From: RUG714 sp964623515
GTDB lineage: Bacteria; Bacillota; Clostridia; Oscillospirales; Acutalibacteraceae
Direction of reading: 5' to 3'
Assembly: GCA_964623515.1 (NCBI GenBank)
Contig: CAZURV010000008.1
Span: 9,697-73,696, forward strand
DNA: 64,000 bases
Position numbers and translations under genes: made by a program. This document shows positions 16,994 to 26,128 of this stretch, in pieces. Every line of letters begins with the position of its first letter. Position 1 is the stretch's first letter. The notes beneath the pieces are model-generated. The model was not told the DNA's origin, ran no database searches, and saw only the letters and a program-made list of their open reading frames with translations.

Positions 16994-18225
16994 GTAAAGT
17001 GCTTGTTATCGGCGGTGGCGCGGCAGGATTGATGGCCGCCGGTACAGCTTCCGCTTCGGGCGCGGACGTAACAGTTATCGACGTCAATCCAAAGCCCGCG
17101 AGAAAAGTTATGATAACCGGAAAAGGCAGATGCAATGTTACAAATAACTGTTCCGATATAGATACACTTATAAAAAATGTTGTAACGAACGGTAGGTTTC
17201 TTTACAGTGCTTTCTCTTCTTTTATGCCTGCGGATACCATGGCCCTTATGGAAAGCTTGGGCGTTAAACTCAAAACGGAAAGGGGAAATCGTGTTTTTCC
17301 GCAGTCAGATAAGGCATCGGATATAGTCGATGCACTTAAAAAATACGGTCTTTCAAATGCGGATTATGTTGTCGGCAGAGTATCTTCTTTTGTCATAAGG
17401 AACGGGAAAATCGTATCCGCCGTAACCGAGGACGGTAGTCAATTTTCAGCAGATGCTTTTGTTCTGGCTTGCGGAGGAAAATCATATCCTCGTACAGGTT
17501 CGCGCGGCGACGGTTATGCTCTTGCGCAAAGCGCAGGGCATACGGTTATCGCGCCGAGACCGTCGTTGGTACCTGTTGTTATCAAAGAAAAATGGTGTTC
17601 CCGGCTTCAGGGGCTGACTTTAAAAAATGTTCGGCTTTCTCTTTATGACAGAATGCAAGGGAAAACGGTTTTCAGCGATACGGGGGAAATGCTGTTCACA
17701 CATATCGGAATATCCGGTCCGCTTGTTTTAAGTGCAAGCTGTTATATGAAAGAAGAGGCCGAAAATTACAGAATAAGCATTGATTTAAAACCCGCGCTTT
17801 CAGAGGAACAGCTTGATGCGCGCCTTTTGCGCGATTTTTCCGTGAATGCAAACAAAGATTATATCAATTCCCTGAATGAACTGCTTCCCAAAAAACTCAT
17901 TCCCGTTATTATATCTTTGAGCGGAACGGATGCACACGAAAAAGTGAATCAGATTTCAAAAAAGGAAAGAAAAAAGCTTTGCCGTCTTCTTAAAAATATG
18001 GAGTTTACGCCTGAATCTCTCGGAAATGCGGAGGAAGCGATTGTAACATCGGGCGGCGTGAATACCAAAGAGATTGATCCTAAAACCATGCGATCAAAAA
18101 TAACGGAAAATTTATATTTTGCAGGCGAAATCATTGATGTTGATGCTTACACCGGAGGCTTCAATCTCCAGATAGCCTTTTCAACCGGTTTTGTTGCCGG
18201 ACGCGCCTGCGGAAAGGATCTATAG
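16990..18225 (+). CDS. HI0933/BaiN-like FAD-dependent oxidoreductase
   Basis: A 411-residue flavoprotein of the HI0933 family. The FAD dinucleotide-binding motif VIGGGAAGLMAAGTA is at residues 5-19, followed by the family signature RKVMITGKGRCNVTNN (near 38-53). A GD-type motif near the C-terminus reads NLYFAGEIIDVDAYTGGFNL. Physiological substrates of most members are unknown; BaiN in bile-acid-converting Clostridia is one characterised relative, but that role should not be transferred. It overlaps the RpiR gene and abuts cmk without a gap. Confidence 0.85.
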   Translation: MSKVLVIGGGAAGLMAAGTASASGADVTVIDVNPKPARKVMITGKGRCNVTNNCSDIDTLIKNVVTNGRFLYSAFSSFMPADTMALMESLGVKLKTERGNRVFPQSDKASDIVDALKKYGLSNADYVVGRVSSFVIRNGKIVSAVTEDGSQFSADAFVLACGGKSYPRTGSRGDGYALAQSAGHTVIAPRPSLVPVVIKEKWCSRLQGLTLKNVRLSLYDRMQGKTVFSDTGEMLFTHIGISGPLVLSASCYMKEEAENYRISIDLKPALSEEQLDARLLRDFSVNANKDYINSLNELLPKKLIPVIISLSGTDAHEKVNQISKKERKKLCRLLKNMEFTPESLGNAEEAIVTSGGVNTKEIDPKTMRSKITENLYFAGEIIDVDAYTGGFNLQIAFSTGFVAGRACGKDL

Positions 18226-18909
18226 ATGAATAAAAAAACTTATAAAATAGCGGTTGACGGTCCTTCCGGTGCAGGGAAAAGCACTATATCGCGCATCGTT
18301 GCCGGCAAGCTCGGATTCATTTACGTGGATACGGGCGCGCTTTACAGAGCCGCCGCGCTTTATGTTTTAAAAACCGGAATCCATACGGCAGATGAGGCAA
18401 GTATTGTAGCGTGTCTTGATTCCTTAAAGGTTACGCTCGCATTTTCCGGTGGGGTTCAGCATGTTTTCCTCAACGGCGAAGATGTTTCACAGAAAATCAG
18501 AACGCCTGAGGTTTCTATGGCTGCTTCCGCAGTGTCCGCAGTGCCGGAAGTCAGAAAATTTTTGTTCAATCTCCAGCGCACGCTAGCCGATGAAAACAAT
18601 TGCATTATGGATGGTAGGGACATTGGCACCGTTGTTCTGCCGGATGCACAGATTAAAATTTTTTTGACCGCTTCTGCGGAGGATAGGGCAAAACGGCGTT
18701 ATGATGAGCTGGTTGCCAAAGGCGTTGATGTAAAATATGAAGATGTGCTTAAGGATGTCAATGCGCGAGATTACAACGATTCTCACCGCGAAATCGCGCC
18801 GCTTAAACCGAGTGAAGACAGCATTATGGTAGACACAACCGGGAACACGCTTGAACAATCTGTTGAAATGATAATTTCGGTGATTAAGGAGAAACTCAAT
18901 GATTGTTAA
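18226..18909 (+). CDS. cmk: Cytidylate kinase
   Basis: A 227-residue (d)CMP kinase that phosphorylates CMP and dCMP with ATP. The P-loop is AVDGPSGAGKSTISR (residues 9-23); the CMP-binding signature MDGRDIGTVVLPDA (near 127-140) and the lid REIAPL are present. Its start directly follows the flavoprotein stop and its end overlaps ispH by 11 bases. The order cmk-ispH-rpsA is conserved in Clostridia. Confidence 0.96.
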   Translation: MNKKTYKIAVDGPSGAGKSTISRIVAGKLGFIYVDTGALYRAAALYVLKTGIHTADEASIVACLDSLKVTLAFSGGVQHVFLNGEDVSQKIRTPEVSMAASAVSAVPEVRKFLFNLQRTLADENNCIMDGRDIGTVVLPDAQIKIFLTASAEDRAKRRYDELVAKGVDVKYEDVLKDVNARDYNDSHREIAPLKPSEDSIMVDTTGNTLEQSVEMIISVIKEKLNDC

Positions 18910-21356
18910 AGTGGCAAAAACTGCAGGTTTCTGTTTTGGCGTAAACAGGGCAGTTAATCTTGTTTACGATATGCTTGACAAAAATGTAAAAGTGCACACT
19001 TTGGGACCGATTATTCACAATCCACAGCTGGTGGATGACTTAAAAAGCAGGGGAGTTACAATTCTCGAAAAGCCGTCCGACGTTCCGCCTGGGGAAACGG
19101 TTGTAATCAGAACGCACGGCGTGCCGCAAAGCGTTTATGACGGAATTGAGAAAGACGGTATAAACTATATTGATGCAACTTGTCCGTTTGTTAAAAAAAT
19201 CCAGAAAATTGTGGGAGAATGCACCAATGATACAGTCGTGCTCATAGCAGGTGATAAACAACACCCCGAGGTAATCGGTATTTCCGGGCACTGCAAAGGA
19301 GAATATTTTGTATTCAATTCTCTTGATAAACTGAAAAGTATTTACGAATCGCACAAAATTCCGGCGGATAAATCGTTGATTGCTGTCTGTCAGACCACTT
19401 TTAGCGTGAAAGAATGGAACTTATGTAGAGATTTTATAAAAAAAGTCTATACAAATGCGAAAATTTTTGATACAATATGTAATGCAACTGCACAAAGACA
19501 GTCAGAAGCTGTTACCTTGTCAAAAGAATCCGATTTAATGATTGTTATCGGGGGACGTACAAGCAGTAACACAAAAAAACTTCATGATGTATGTAAAAAT
19601 AATTGCAAATCATACTTAATTGAGACTGCAGACGAACTCAAGGATGTTGATTTCAGCAAATGCAAACGTGTAGGAGTAACCGCCGGGGCTTCCACCCCTG
19701 ACGGCATTATTAAGGAGGTACTGGAAACCATGTCTGAAATTATTAAGGAAAAAGAGGACGCCGAAAGCGAAAATGTTAACGCGGCGCAAATTAATGATGA
19801 GGAGATGAGCTTCGAGCAACTGTTTGCTGAATCAATTAAAGACGAAGACGGTACTGACGGGCATGTAGTCGGAACAGTAATTCAGATTTCTCCGGCTGAA
19901 ATCCTTGTTGATGCCGGCAGAAAAGAAACAGGTTTTGTTAAGCTTGAAGATTTAACGGATGATGTGAATGCAAAAATCGAAGATCTTGTTAAAATCGGTG
20001 ACAAGCTTGATCTCATCATTATGAAAACAAATAATTCTGAGGGAACAATGCAGCTTTCCAAAAAATTATTTGATTCGAGAAAAGGCTGGTTTGAAATTGC
20101 AGCCGCTAAAGAATCCGGTGAGATTCTGGAAGGTGTTGTTACCGATGTAATCCGCGGAGGCGTGCTTGCTTCCGTAAAATCGGTGAAAATTTTCATTCCT
20201 GCTTCTCAGTCTGGTCTTGCAAGAGGAGCAGACCTTGCACAGCTTAAAGGACAAACCGTCAGATTCCGTATTATAGATGTTAACCTGCAACGCCGTAGAG
20301 CCGTAGGTTCCGTAAGGTCCGTTCTTCGCGAGGAGAAAAAAGCGGCACGTGAAGCTTTGTGGGCAGTTCTTGAAGAAGGTCAGAAATATACGGGTACGGT
20401 TAAATCCCTTACCAATTATGGCGCTTTTGTCGATATCGGCGGTGCAGACGGTATGATACATATCACCGAACTTTCATGGCGCAGAATCAAGCATCCTTCG
20501 GATGTTGTTTCCGTAGGAGATACAGTTGAAGTATATATCAAAGAACTCAATAGGGAAGAGGGTAAAATTTCTCTCGGCTACAAGCGTACGGAGGATAATC
20601 CCTGGGAAATCCTTAAGAGAGATTATCCCGTTGGTTCTGTTGTTAAGGCAAAGATTAAGAGCCTGGCAACTTTCGGTGCGTTTGCCGAAATCGAAGAGGT
20701 CGGCGTAGTAGGGCTGATTCATATTTCACAGATTTCAAATAAGAGAATCGGCAAGCCTGCCGATGTGTTGAGTGTAGGTGATGAGGTCGACGTTAAGATT
20801 ACCGATATCGGCAACAATAAGGTTAGCCTTTCAATCAGAGCTTTGCTTTCGGACGAAGAACCTGCTGAGAAGGCGGAGGAGACTTCTGCAGAATCATCAG
20901 CCGAGGGAACTACTGAAGAAGCTGATGCAGAACCTGCAGAGGCAGCGGAAGAGGCTTCTGAAGGAGCAGAAGTATCAGCTGAGGAAACTACTGAAGAAGC
21001 TGATGCAGAACCTGCAGANNNNNNNNNNNNNNNNNNNNNNNNNNNNNNNNNNNNNNNNNNNNNNNNNNNNNNNNNNNNNNNNNNNNNNNNNNNNNNNNNN
21101 NNNNNNNNNNNNNNNNNNGGCAACGGAAGAGGCTTCTGAAGGAGCAGAAGTATCAGCCGAGGAAACTACTGAAGAAGCTGATGCAGAACCTGTAGAGGCA
21201 ACGGAAGAGGCTTCTGAAGGAGCAGAAGTATCAGCCGAGGAAACTACTGAAAAAGCTGATGTAGAACCTGCAGAGGTAGTAGAAGAGACTACTGAAGAAG
21301 CGGTTGAAGAAACAGCAGAAAAAGCTTCCGGGGAGTCTTCATCCATTGAAGAATGA
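18899..21356 (+). CDS. ispH: Bifunctional IspH / 30S ribosomal protein S1 fusion (interrupted by assembly gap)
   Basis: Residues 1-280 are 4-hydroxy-3-methylbut-2-enyl diphosphate reductase, the last enzyme of the MEP isoprenoid pathway; its 4Fe-4S ligands lie in KTAGFCFGVNRAV, DATCPFV and TICNATAQRQSEA. Residues about 318-655 form four S1 RNA-binding domains (for example TGTVKSLTNYGAFVDIGGADG). This fusion is typical of Clostridia. A Glu/Ala-rich tail made of 26-residue tandem repeats follows. The 100 N at 21019-21118 break the frame as written, but the sequence after the gap stays open in the matching repeat frame to a stop at 21354-21356 (ends SSSIEE). Real tail length is unknown. Confidence 0.9.
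20939..21272 (+). repeat. 78-bp tandem repeat in the S1 tail, spanning the gap
   Basis: The unit encodes 26 residues of the pattern EATEEASEGAEVSAEE followed by TTEEADAEPV. Units are visible at 20939-21016, from the gap edge to 21194, and at 21195-21272, with a degenerate unit before 20939. The codons match almost exactly between units, which indicates recent expansion. Confidence 0.9.
21019..21118. other. Assembly gap (100 N)
   Basis: Exactly 100 N, the conventional placeholder for unknown length. It lies inside the 78-bp tandem repeats of ispH-rpsA, a typical place for a short-read assembly to break. Confidence 0.99.
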
Positions 21357-21377
21357 TATATTCAATTCCGTTTATTC

Positions 21378-21406
21378 AAACGGCAGTGTTGACACTGCCG
21401 TTTTTT
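21378..21406. terminator. Bidirectional terminator between rpsA and uppP
   Basis: AAACGGCAGTG-TTGA-CACTGCCGTTTTTT, a perfect stem with A and T runs on its two sides, located between convergent genes. Confidence 0.92.
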
Positions 21407-21411
21407 AGTTG

Positions 21412-22239
21412 TTATTTTAAAAATACTAACACCGTGATAATGATGCCGAGTATGATTCTATAAGTTGCAAATACACGAAAACTTTTCTTTTTAACAAATT
21501 CAAGCAAAAATTTTATGACCGCCGTTCCCACAATAAAACTTGTGAGCACACCTATCCAAAAGGTTACGGATGAAAACGAAAATTTGCCAAAATCAAAGAA
21601 TACCGCCGCCGCTACAATGGGAGCCGAAAGCATAAAAGAAAATTTTGCCGAACTTTCCCTGTCAATTTTTAAAGAACGTGCGGCAGTCATCGTTATTCCG
21701 GCACGTGATACGCCGGGGAACGCTGCGGCAATAGCCTGTGAAAGCGAAATAATCAGCGACTGCTTAAAGGTGATTCCTTCATAGCTTATGAGATTTGGCG
21801 CTTTTCTGTCGGTTATTTCAAGCACAATCCCGAGTATAATAAGTGCCGCCGCAATCAGAAGCATTTCAGTTTTAAAATTACCTCCGATTATTTTCTCGGA
21901 TATTTTATCGAGTATAAGAGCAAGGACTCCTGCGGGAATGGTTGATATAACGATGTACCAGAATATATTTCCCTCGTGGCTGTGTTCTTTCTTCACAATA
22001 TTTCTGAATCCGGATTTAAAAAGGGAAATCCAGTCGTCAATAAAAAATATCAGGATAGCAAGAAGTGTTCCCAGATGAAGCGCAACATCAAATGCTCCGC
22101 CGAAATCTCTATTAAACGCCGCGTTTTCCGTCCAGCCGAGTATCCACGGTAAAACTTTGAGATGCGCTGAACTCGAAACGGGAAGCAGTTCTGTAAGTCC
22201 TTGAACAAAAGCAAGGATAATTGACTGAAAAATGCACAT
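21412..22239 (-). CDS. uppP: Undecaprenyl-diphosphatase UppP (BacA)
   Basis: A 275-residue polytopic membrane enzyme that dephosphorylates undecaprenyl diphosphate to recycle the wall lipid carrier; it also confers bacitracin tolerance. The start chosen is ATG 22239, which has AGGAGATATTCC upstream; a longer frame exists but lacks a site. The two family motifs are present: GLTELLPVSSSAHL (near residue 16) and PGVSRAGITMTAAR (near 172). Eight hydrophobic segments are visible. It lies 20 bases downstream of the deacetylase gene, so the two probably form an operon. Confidence 0.94.
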   Translation of the reverse strand: MCIFQSIILAFVQGLTELLPVSSSAHLKVLPWILGWTENAAFNRDFGGAFDVALHLGTLLAILIFFIDDWISLFKSGFRNIVKKEHSHEGNIFWYIVISTIPAGVLALILDKISEKIIGGNFKTEMLLIAAALIILGIVLEITDRKAPNLISYEGITFKQSLIISLSQAIAAAFPGVSRAGITMTAARSLKIDRESSAKFSFMLSAPIVAAAVFFDFGKFSFSSVTFWIGVLTSFIVGTAVIKFLLEFVKKKSFRVFATYRIILGIIITVLVFLK

Positions 22240-22258
22240 GGAATATCTCCTGTTTGAT

Positions 22259-23029
22259 TTAATTTTTCGGAATTTGTTTTCCTGTAACGTCAATGCTGTA
22301 ATTGTCTTTATAAATCATATCTTTTATAAGTACGATTTCAAATCCGTCTTTCTGAAGCTTTTCCAGTATTCTCGGCAGGGCTTCAGGCGTATGCTTTGCG
22401 GCGTTGTGGAAAAGTATAATATCTCCGCTTGTAACATCTTGCGTTACATTGTTGTAAATTTCATCGGCGCTGATATCCTGCCAGTCGAGCGAGTCGATAC
22501 TCCATTGAATCGTAAACATATTCATACTTTCTATGGTTGTGACCACACTGTCGTTATAATCCCCGTATGGAGGTCTGATTAGTATCGGTGCCGTTCCGGT
22601 TATTTTTTTAATTTTATCGTTGCATGCCTGAATTTCCGCAGATATATCGGCGGAACTCAGGCTGGAAAGATATGGGTGCGTGTTGCTGTGATTCTGAATG
22701 GAATGCCCTGCATCTGCCAGTTGCTTTACATTTTCCGGATATTTTGTAACCCATGAACCAACAAGGAAAAACGTTGCTTTCACATCATATTTTTTCAATA
22801 TGTTTATAATTTCTTCCGTATCCTCGTTTCCCCATGCGGCATCAAAGGAAATTGCCACTTGCTTTCTGCTTGTTTCAACACAGTAAATCGGGAGTCCGTT
22901 ATTTTGCTTTGCTGTTTCCACTGTTTTGCAGTATCCTATGGTTACGATACCTCCGATGATTGCAATTATCAATGCAAGGGCTATAAAAATTCTTTTCTTG
23001 TTTGTAATAAAAAGTTTCATTTTTCTCAC
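22259..23029 (-). CDS. Polysaccharide deacetylase, PdaB-like
   Basis: A 256-residue protein with an N-terminal membrane anchor (residues 10-32) and an extracytoplasmic NodB deacetylase domain. The motif SFDAAWGNEDT (near 60) is characteristic of the PdaB subgroup, which is involved in spore cortex maintenance. Further motifs are GHSIQNHSNTHPYLS (His ligands near 112-116), RPPYGDYN (near 152) and ILFHN near 205. The likely substrate is peptidoglycan N-acetylglucosamine or muramic acid residues. It sits upstream of uppP on the same strand. The role in sporulation is inferred from subgroup membership. Confidence 0.85.
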   Translation of the reverse strand: MRKMKLFITNKKRIFIALALIIAIIGGIVTIGYCKTVETAKQNNGLPIYCVETSRKQVAISFDAAWGNEDTEEIINILKKYDVKATFFLVGSWVTKYPENVKQLADAGHSIQNHSNTHPYLSSLSSADISAEIQACNDKIKKITGTAPILIRPPYGDYNDSVVTTIESMNMFTIQWSIDSLDWQDISADEIYNNVTQDVTSGDIILFHNAAKHTPEALPRILEKLQKDGFEIVLIKDMIYKDNYSIDVTGKQIPKN

Positions 23030-23097
23030 TCTCCCGTAAATGTTTATGATTATAAAATTTCATATATTCGGTATGAAGATAAAATAATCAAGCTGTC

Positions 23098-23125
23098 TTG
23101 ATTTAATGGGAAAATATGATAGAAT
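23098..23125 (+). promoter_or_regulatory. Possible promoter placing the queH start at the transcript 5' end
   Basis: TTGATT, 16 bases, TAGAAT. Transcription would begin near 23132, at the ATG chosen for queH, giving a leaderless or almost leaderless mRNA. An alternative ATG at 23106 would lie inside this promoter. Confidence 0.3.
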
Positions 23126-23132
23126 ATGTATT

Positions 23133-23738
23133 ATGAATAAGATAAATTATCAAAAGAAAACAGAAGAAATCATAGCATCTTTCGGCGGCACCAGAAAAAC
23201 TCTGTTGATTCATAGTTGCTGTGCTCCGTGTTCAAGCTATGTGCTTGAATATCTTAAAGAATATTTTGATATAACAGTTCTTTATTATAATCCGAATATT
23301 CAGCCCGCCGATGAATTTCATCACCGTCTTTCCGAGCAAAAGCGGCTTTGCAAAGAAGTCTATCCGAATATGGAAGTGCTTGTTCCCGACTATGATAACA
23401 GCGAATTCTTTAGTGCGGTAAAAGGGTTTGAAACACTCGGTGAAAACAGCGAAAGATGTTTTGCCTGTTACCGCCTGCGGATGAAATGCGCCGCAGAGTA
23501 TGCAAAAGTGCATCATTTTGATTATTTCACAACAACTTTATCTGTCAGTCCTTATAAAAATGCGCAGAAACTGAACGAGATAGGTTATGCGCTGGAAAAA
23601 GAAACGGGAGCAAAATATTTTCCCGCCGATTTTAAAAAAAAAGAGGGCTATAAGCGTTCCATTGAATTGAGCAGGAAATATAATCTGTACCGCCAGGATT
23701 ACTGCGGATGTGTTTTCTCAAAGGCGGAGGGGCATTGA
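23133..23738 (+). CDS. queH: Epoxyqueuosine reductase QueH
   Basis: A 201-residue QueH (DUF208) protein, the non-cobalamin enzyme that reduces epoxyqueuosine to queuosine in tRNA. The iron-sulfur and metal-binding cysteines lie in SCCAPCSSY (near residue 28), RCFACYRLRM (near 110) and DYCGCVFS near the C-terminus. ATG 23133 is preferred over 23106 because the extra nine residues are not family-like and overlap a promoter-like sequence; neither start has a Shine-Dalgarno sequence. Other queuosine genes are not in the window. Confidence 0.9.
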   Translation: MNKINYQKKTEEIIASFGGTRKTLLIHSCCAPCSSYVLEYLKEYFDITVLYYNPNIQPADEFHHRLSEQKRLCKEVYPNMEVLVPDYDNSEFFSAVKGFETLGENSERCFACYRLRMKCAAEYAKVHHFDYFTTTLSVSPYKNAQKLNEIGYALEKETGAKYFPADFKKKEGYKRSIELSRKYNLYRQDYCGCVFSKAEGH

Positions 23739-23763
23739 TATAAGATTTTGAAAAGAGGTATAT

Positions 23764-24396
23764 ATGACAAATTTTTTAATAAATACAGAAGTCTTCGGGT
23801 GTTCCCTTTATGAGGTGTTTCTTTGGTTTTTGATTTACGGAGTATTTGGCTGGATATTTGAAAGCGCAGTCGTAAGCAACCGTGAGAAAAAATTCGTAAA
23901 CAGAGGATTCCTTTTTGGCCCTTTTATTCCGATATACGCTTTCGGGATAACCGGGTTTGCGTTTCTTTTAAATCCTGTTTACCGGCTTGAACCGATTCAG
24001 GTTGATATTCCGTTTCTGCCTGCGGACAGCAGTCATATAGAAATAAATTATAAATTTTATATTATTTTTGTTTTGGGCGGAATCATTGCCAATGTTTTGG
24101 AATATATAGTTTCATTCCTTATGGAAAAACTTTTTAACCAGCGCTGGTGGGATTATACGGAGTACCGTTTTAACAATAAGGGAAGAACCTGTCTTCCGAT
24201 AACGATATTATGGTGCCTTCTCAGTGTGATTGCAGTAGAGTTTGTACATCCGTATGTCGGAAAGCTAATAACAGATAATATTCCGTCCGTTATCGGCACG
24301 GTTATTATATGCGTCGGTTATGCCGCAATTGCCTTGGATTCCGTTGCCTCGGCAGTGGTGGCAGGAAAGCGCAAAAAAGAAGAGAAAAATCAGTAA
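23764..24396 (+). CDS. CmpB-like putative ABC transporter membrane protein
   Basis: A 210-residue protein of the putative ABC-transporter type IV (CmpB, PF06541) group. Hydrophobic segments lie near residues 15-32, 55-75, 97-122, 145-165 and 175-195. The signatures are YGVFGWIFESAVVSNREKKF, NRGFLFGPFIPIYAFG and RWWDYTEYRFNNKGRTCL. No ATPase gene is adjacent, so transport is not supported by context. AAAGAGG precedes ATG 23764. The function of this family is not established. Confidence 0.8.
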   Translation: MTNFLINTEVFGCSLYEVFLWFLIYGVFGWIFESAVVSNREKKFVNRGFLFGPFIPIYAFGITGFAFLLNPVYRLEPIQVDIPFLPADSSHIEINYKFYIIFVLGGIIANVLEYIVSFLMEKLFNQRWWDYTEYRFNNKGRTCLPITILWCLLSVIAVEFVHPYVGKLITDNIPSVIGTVIICVGYAAIALDSVASAVVAGKRKKEEKNQ

Positions 24397-24412
24397 GAAA
24401 GAAGATAGTACA

Positions 24413-25288
24413 ATGAGTCTAGCAGTAGTTTTTATCATCGCTTTTATTGCCGCGTTTACCTTTTCGCTTTTGCTGGTGCTTGGCAGAAAAGCGAACGAAA
24501 TCCTTGTGAATGCGAGCGAATATGCCGTGCCGAAAAAAGGCGTAGAGTTTTGCAGGGAATTTAATTTGGTTGCGCACAGAGGGCTTTCCTCAGTTGCTCC
24601 GGAAAATACAATTTCGGCATTCAGACTTGCGGGTGAAGCGGGTTTTAAATATATTGAGTGCGATATACATTTGACTAAAGACAAAAAATGGGTGATTATG
24701 CATGATCCGACGGTTGACAGAATGACCAACGGAACCGGTGCAATCAAAGATAAAACTTTTGATGAAATCAGAGCACTGCGGATTAACAGAGGTTCGGGTA
24801 TTGAGAGATACAGAGATGAAAAAGTTCCGTCGCTTGAAGAATATCTTGAAATCTGCATGGAATACGAAGCAATTCCGGTTATTGAAGTAAAGCTTGCGGG
24901 TGAATTTGATTACCAAAGTTTTATTGATGTCTTAAAGGCTTATGGTATGACAGACAAGGCAATCGCGATTGACTATAGTGTACCGCAGCTTACGGAACTT
25001 AGGAAAATCTGCCCTGAACTTAAAATGCAGATTCTCTGTAAATATTTATGGAAAAAAACGGTTAATCAGGCGAAGAAACTCGGGAACTGCGGGGTAGATG
25101 TGATGTTTAATTTAATGCACAGAAATAAAATGTGCGGTGAAGTTATTAAAAACGGTATGGACTTTAATAGCTGGACGATTGACAGCGAAAAAGCCTTGAA
25201 AAGAATTAAAAAATACGGGGCTTCTTTTGCAACAACCAATACACTTATGCCAATGGCGGACAAAACCGAATCCGTGCAAAAGGTGTGA
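24413..25288 (+). CDS. Glycerophosphodiester phosphodiesterase
   Basis: A 291-residue enzyme with one N-terminal membrane segment (residues 3-22) and a GDPD domain that hydrolyses glycerophosphodiesters to glycerol-3-phosphate and an alcohol. Motifs are LVAHRGLSSVAPENTISAF (near 48), ECDIHLTKD (near 77), MHDPTVDRMTNGTG (near 91) and IEVKL. ATG 24413 is chosen: it is the first Met giving a sensible N-terminus, although the ribosome site is only a run of AGAAAGAAGA. The gene follows the CmpB-like gene by 16 bases and is followed by a strong terminator. Confidence 0.9.
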   Translation: MSLAVVFIIAFIAAFTFSLLLVLGRKANEILVNASEYAVPKKGVEFCREFNLVAHRGLSSVAPENTISAFRLAGEAGFKYIECDIHLTKDKKWVIMHDPTVDRMTNGTGAIKDKTFDEIRALRINRGSGIERYRDEKVPSLEEYLEICMEYEAIPVIEVKLAGEFDYQSFIDVLKAYGMTDKAIAIDYSVPQLTELRKICPELKMQILCKYLWKKTVNQAKKLGNCGVDVMFNLMHRNKMCGEVIKNGMDFNSWTIDSEKALKRIKKYGASFATTNTLMPMADKTESVQKV

Positions 25289-25337
25289 TATTCCGTCAAC
25301 ATTACAGATCCTATCTGAATTTTATTCATAAATAAAA

Positions 25338-25371
25338 TACGGCAGACCTGTTTTAATACAGGTCTGCCGTA
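25338..25371. terminator. Bidirectional terminator
   Basis: A 14-bp perfect stem, TACGGCAGACCTGT with ACAGGTCTGCCGTA, between the convergent GDPD and HD-domain genes. Confidence 0.85.
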
Positions 25372-25383
25372 AGATTTAATGGG

Positions 25384-25905
25384 TTATTTCTTTAATTTGT
25401 TTAAATGCTTGATATATGCAATATATTTTTTTACGGTAATTTGTTCTTTGCTGTTGTTGTAAGTTCCCGTTGTTTCGCGGAAAGCACAGATTTTGTCGGC
25501 TATGGAAACGACCATTGCTTCGCGTGTAGGCGGGATGTGGAATATAGTAAGCGGCCACATATGGTTCCTTATAATTTGTTCCTCACGCTTGCTTATATTG
25601 TATAGAAGCTTTGCATTTTTAACTGCTACTGCGGGATGGGTAAATCCGTGTGTAAGAGGAGGCCTCTTGGAAGTGTCTTTGATATGCCAGTCATATAAAT
25701 ATAAATCGTGAAGCATTGCGCCGCGCGCGGCAAGCCGTGCGTCAAGGCCGCTTTTCAGTGCAAAAAGATAGCTTGAAAGCGCAACACTCACAACATGTTC
25801 CAGCGTTGTTATGTCGCCGTGCTGTATATAATTATCCATGAACAGGACAGCGTCGCTTACGGATAAATCTTTGATACATTCGTGAAAATTTTTTAAGTTA
25901 TTCAT
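25384..25905 (-). CDS. HD-domain phosphohydrolase
   Basis: A 173-residue single HD-domain protein. The metal ligands appear in LEHVVSVALSSYL, ARGAMLHDLYLYDW (the His-Asp pair near 68), IIRNHMWPLT and VSIADKICAF. The start is ATG 25905, with GGAGG eight bases upstream; an upstream TTG frame would place that site inside the coding region. It is a monocistronic gene. Substrate unknown; the fold is found in nucleotidases and (p)ppGpp hydrolases, but no synthetase domain is present. Confidence 0.82.
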   Translation of the reverse strand: MNNLKNFHECIKDLSVSDAVLFMDNYIQHGDITTLEHVVSVALSSYLFALKSGLDARLAARGAMLHDLYLYDWHIKDTSKRPPLTHGFTHPAVAVKNAKLLYNISKREEQIIRNHMWPLTIFHIPPTREAMVVSIADKICAFRETTGTYNNSKEQITVKKYIAYIKHLNKLKK

Positions 25906-26024
25906 AAAGCCTCCGTACAAATAGATGTGTCTGTTTTTATAAATAATTTATAGTCAATATGCATATTATTATAACATTTGTTTTGGGCATATTCAATAAT
26001 TATATTTTTGCCGTGTTTTTTTTG

Positions 26025-26054
26025 TTGAATTATGCGATTAAAATAATGTATAAT
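26025..26054 (+). promoter_or_regulatory. Promoter of the MFS gene
   Basis: TTGAAT, 18 bases, TATAAT, a good sigma-A-type promoter 75 bases before the start codon. Confidence 0.58.
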
Positions 26055-26128
26055 TTACTAAGTATGTTATATGTTTTATCCTTATCCGGATTCAACCTCG
26101 GCATATAAATTTTTCAAGGAGAATTGAA

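Noticed and set aside
20939..21272. CRISPR-like array
   Set aside because: The 78-bp units are contiguous, in frame and coding, without spacers.
20778..21356. Separate 192-codon gene across the gap
   Set aside because: Before the gap it is a shadow frame of S1; after the gap it is the true S1 tail. The N placeholder shifts the frame.
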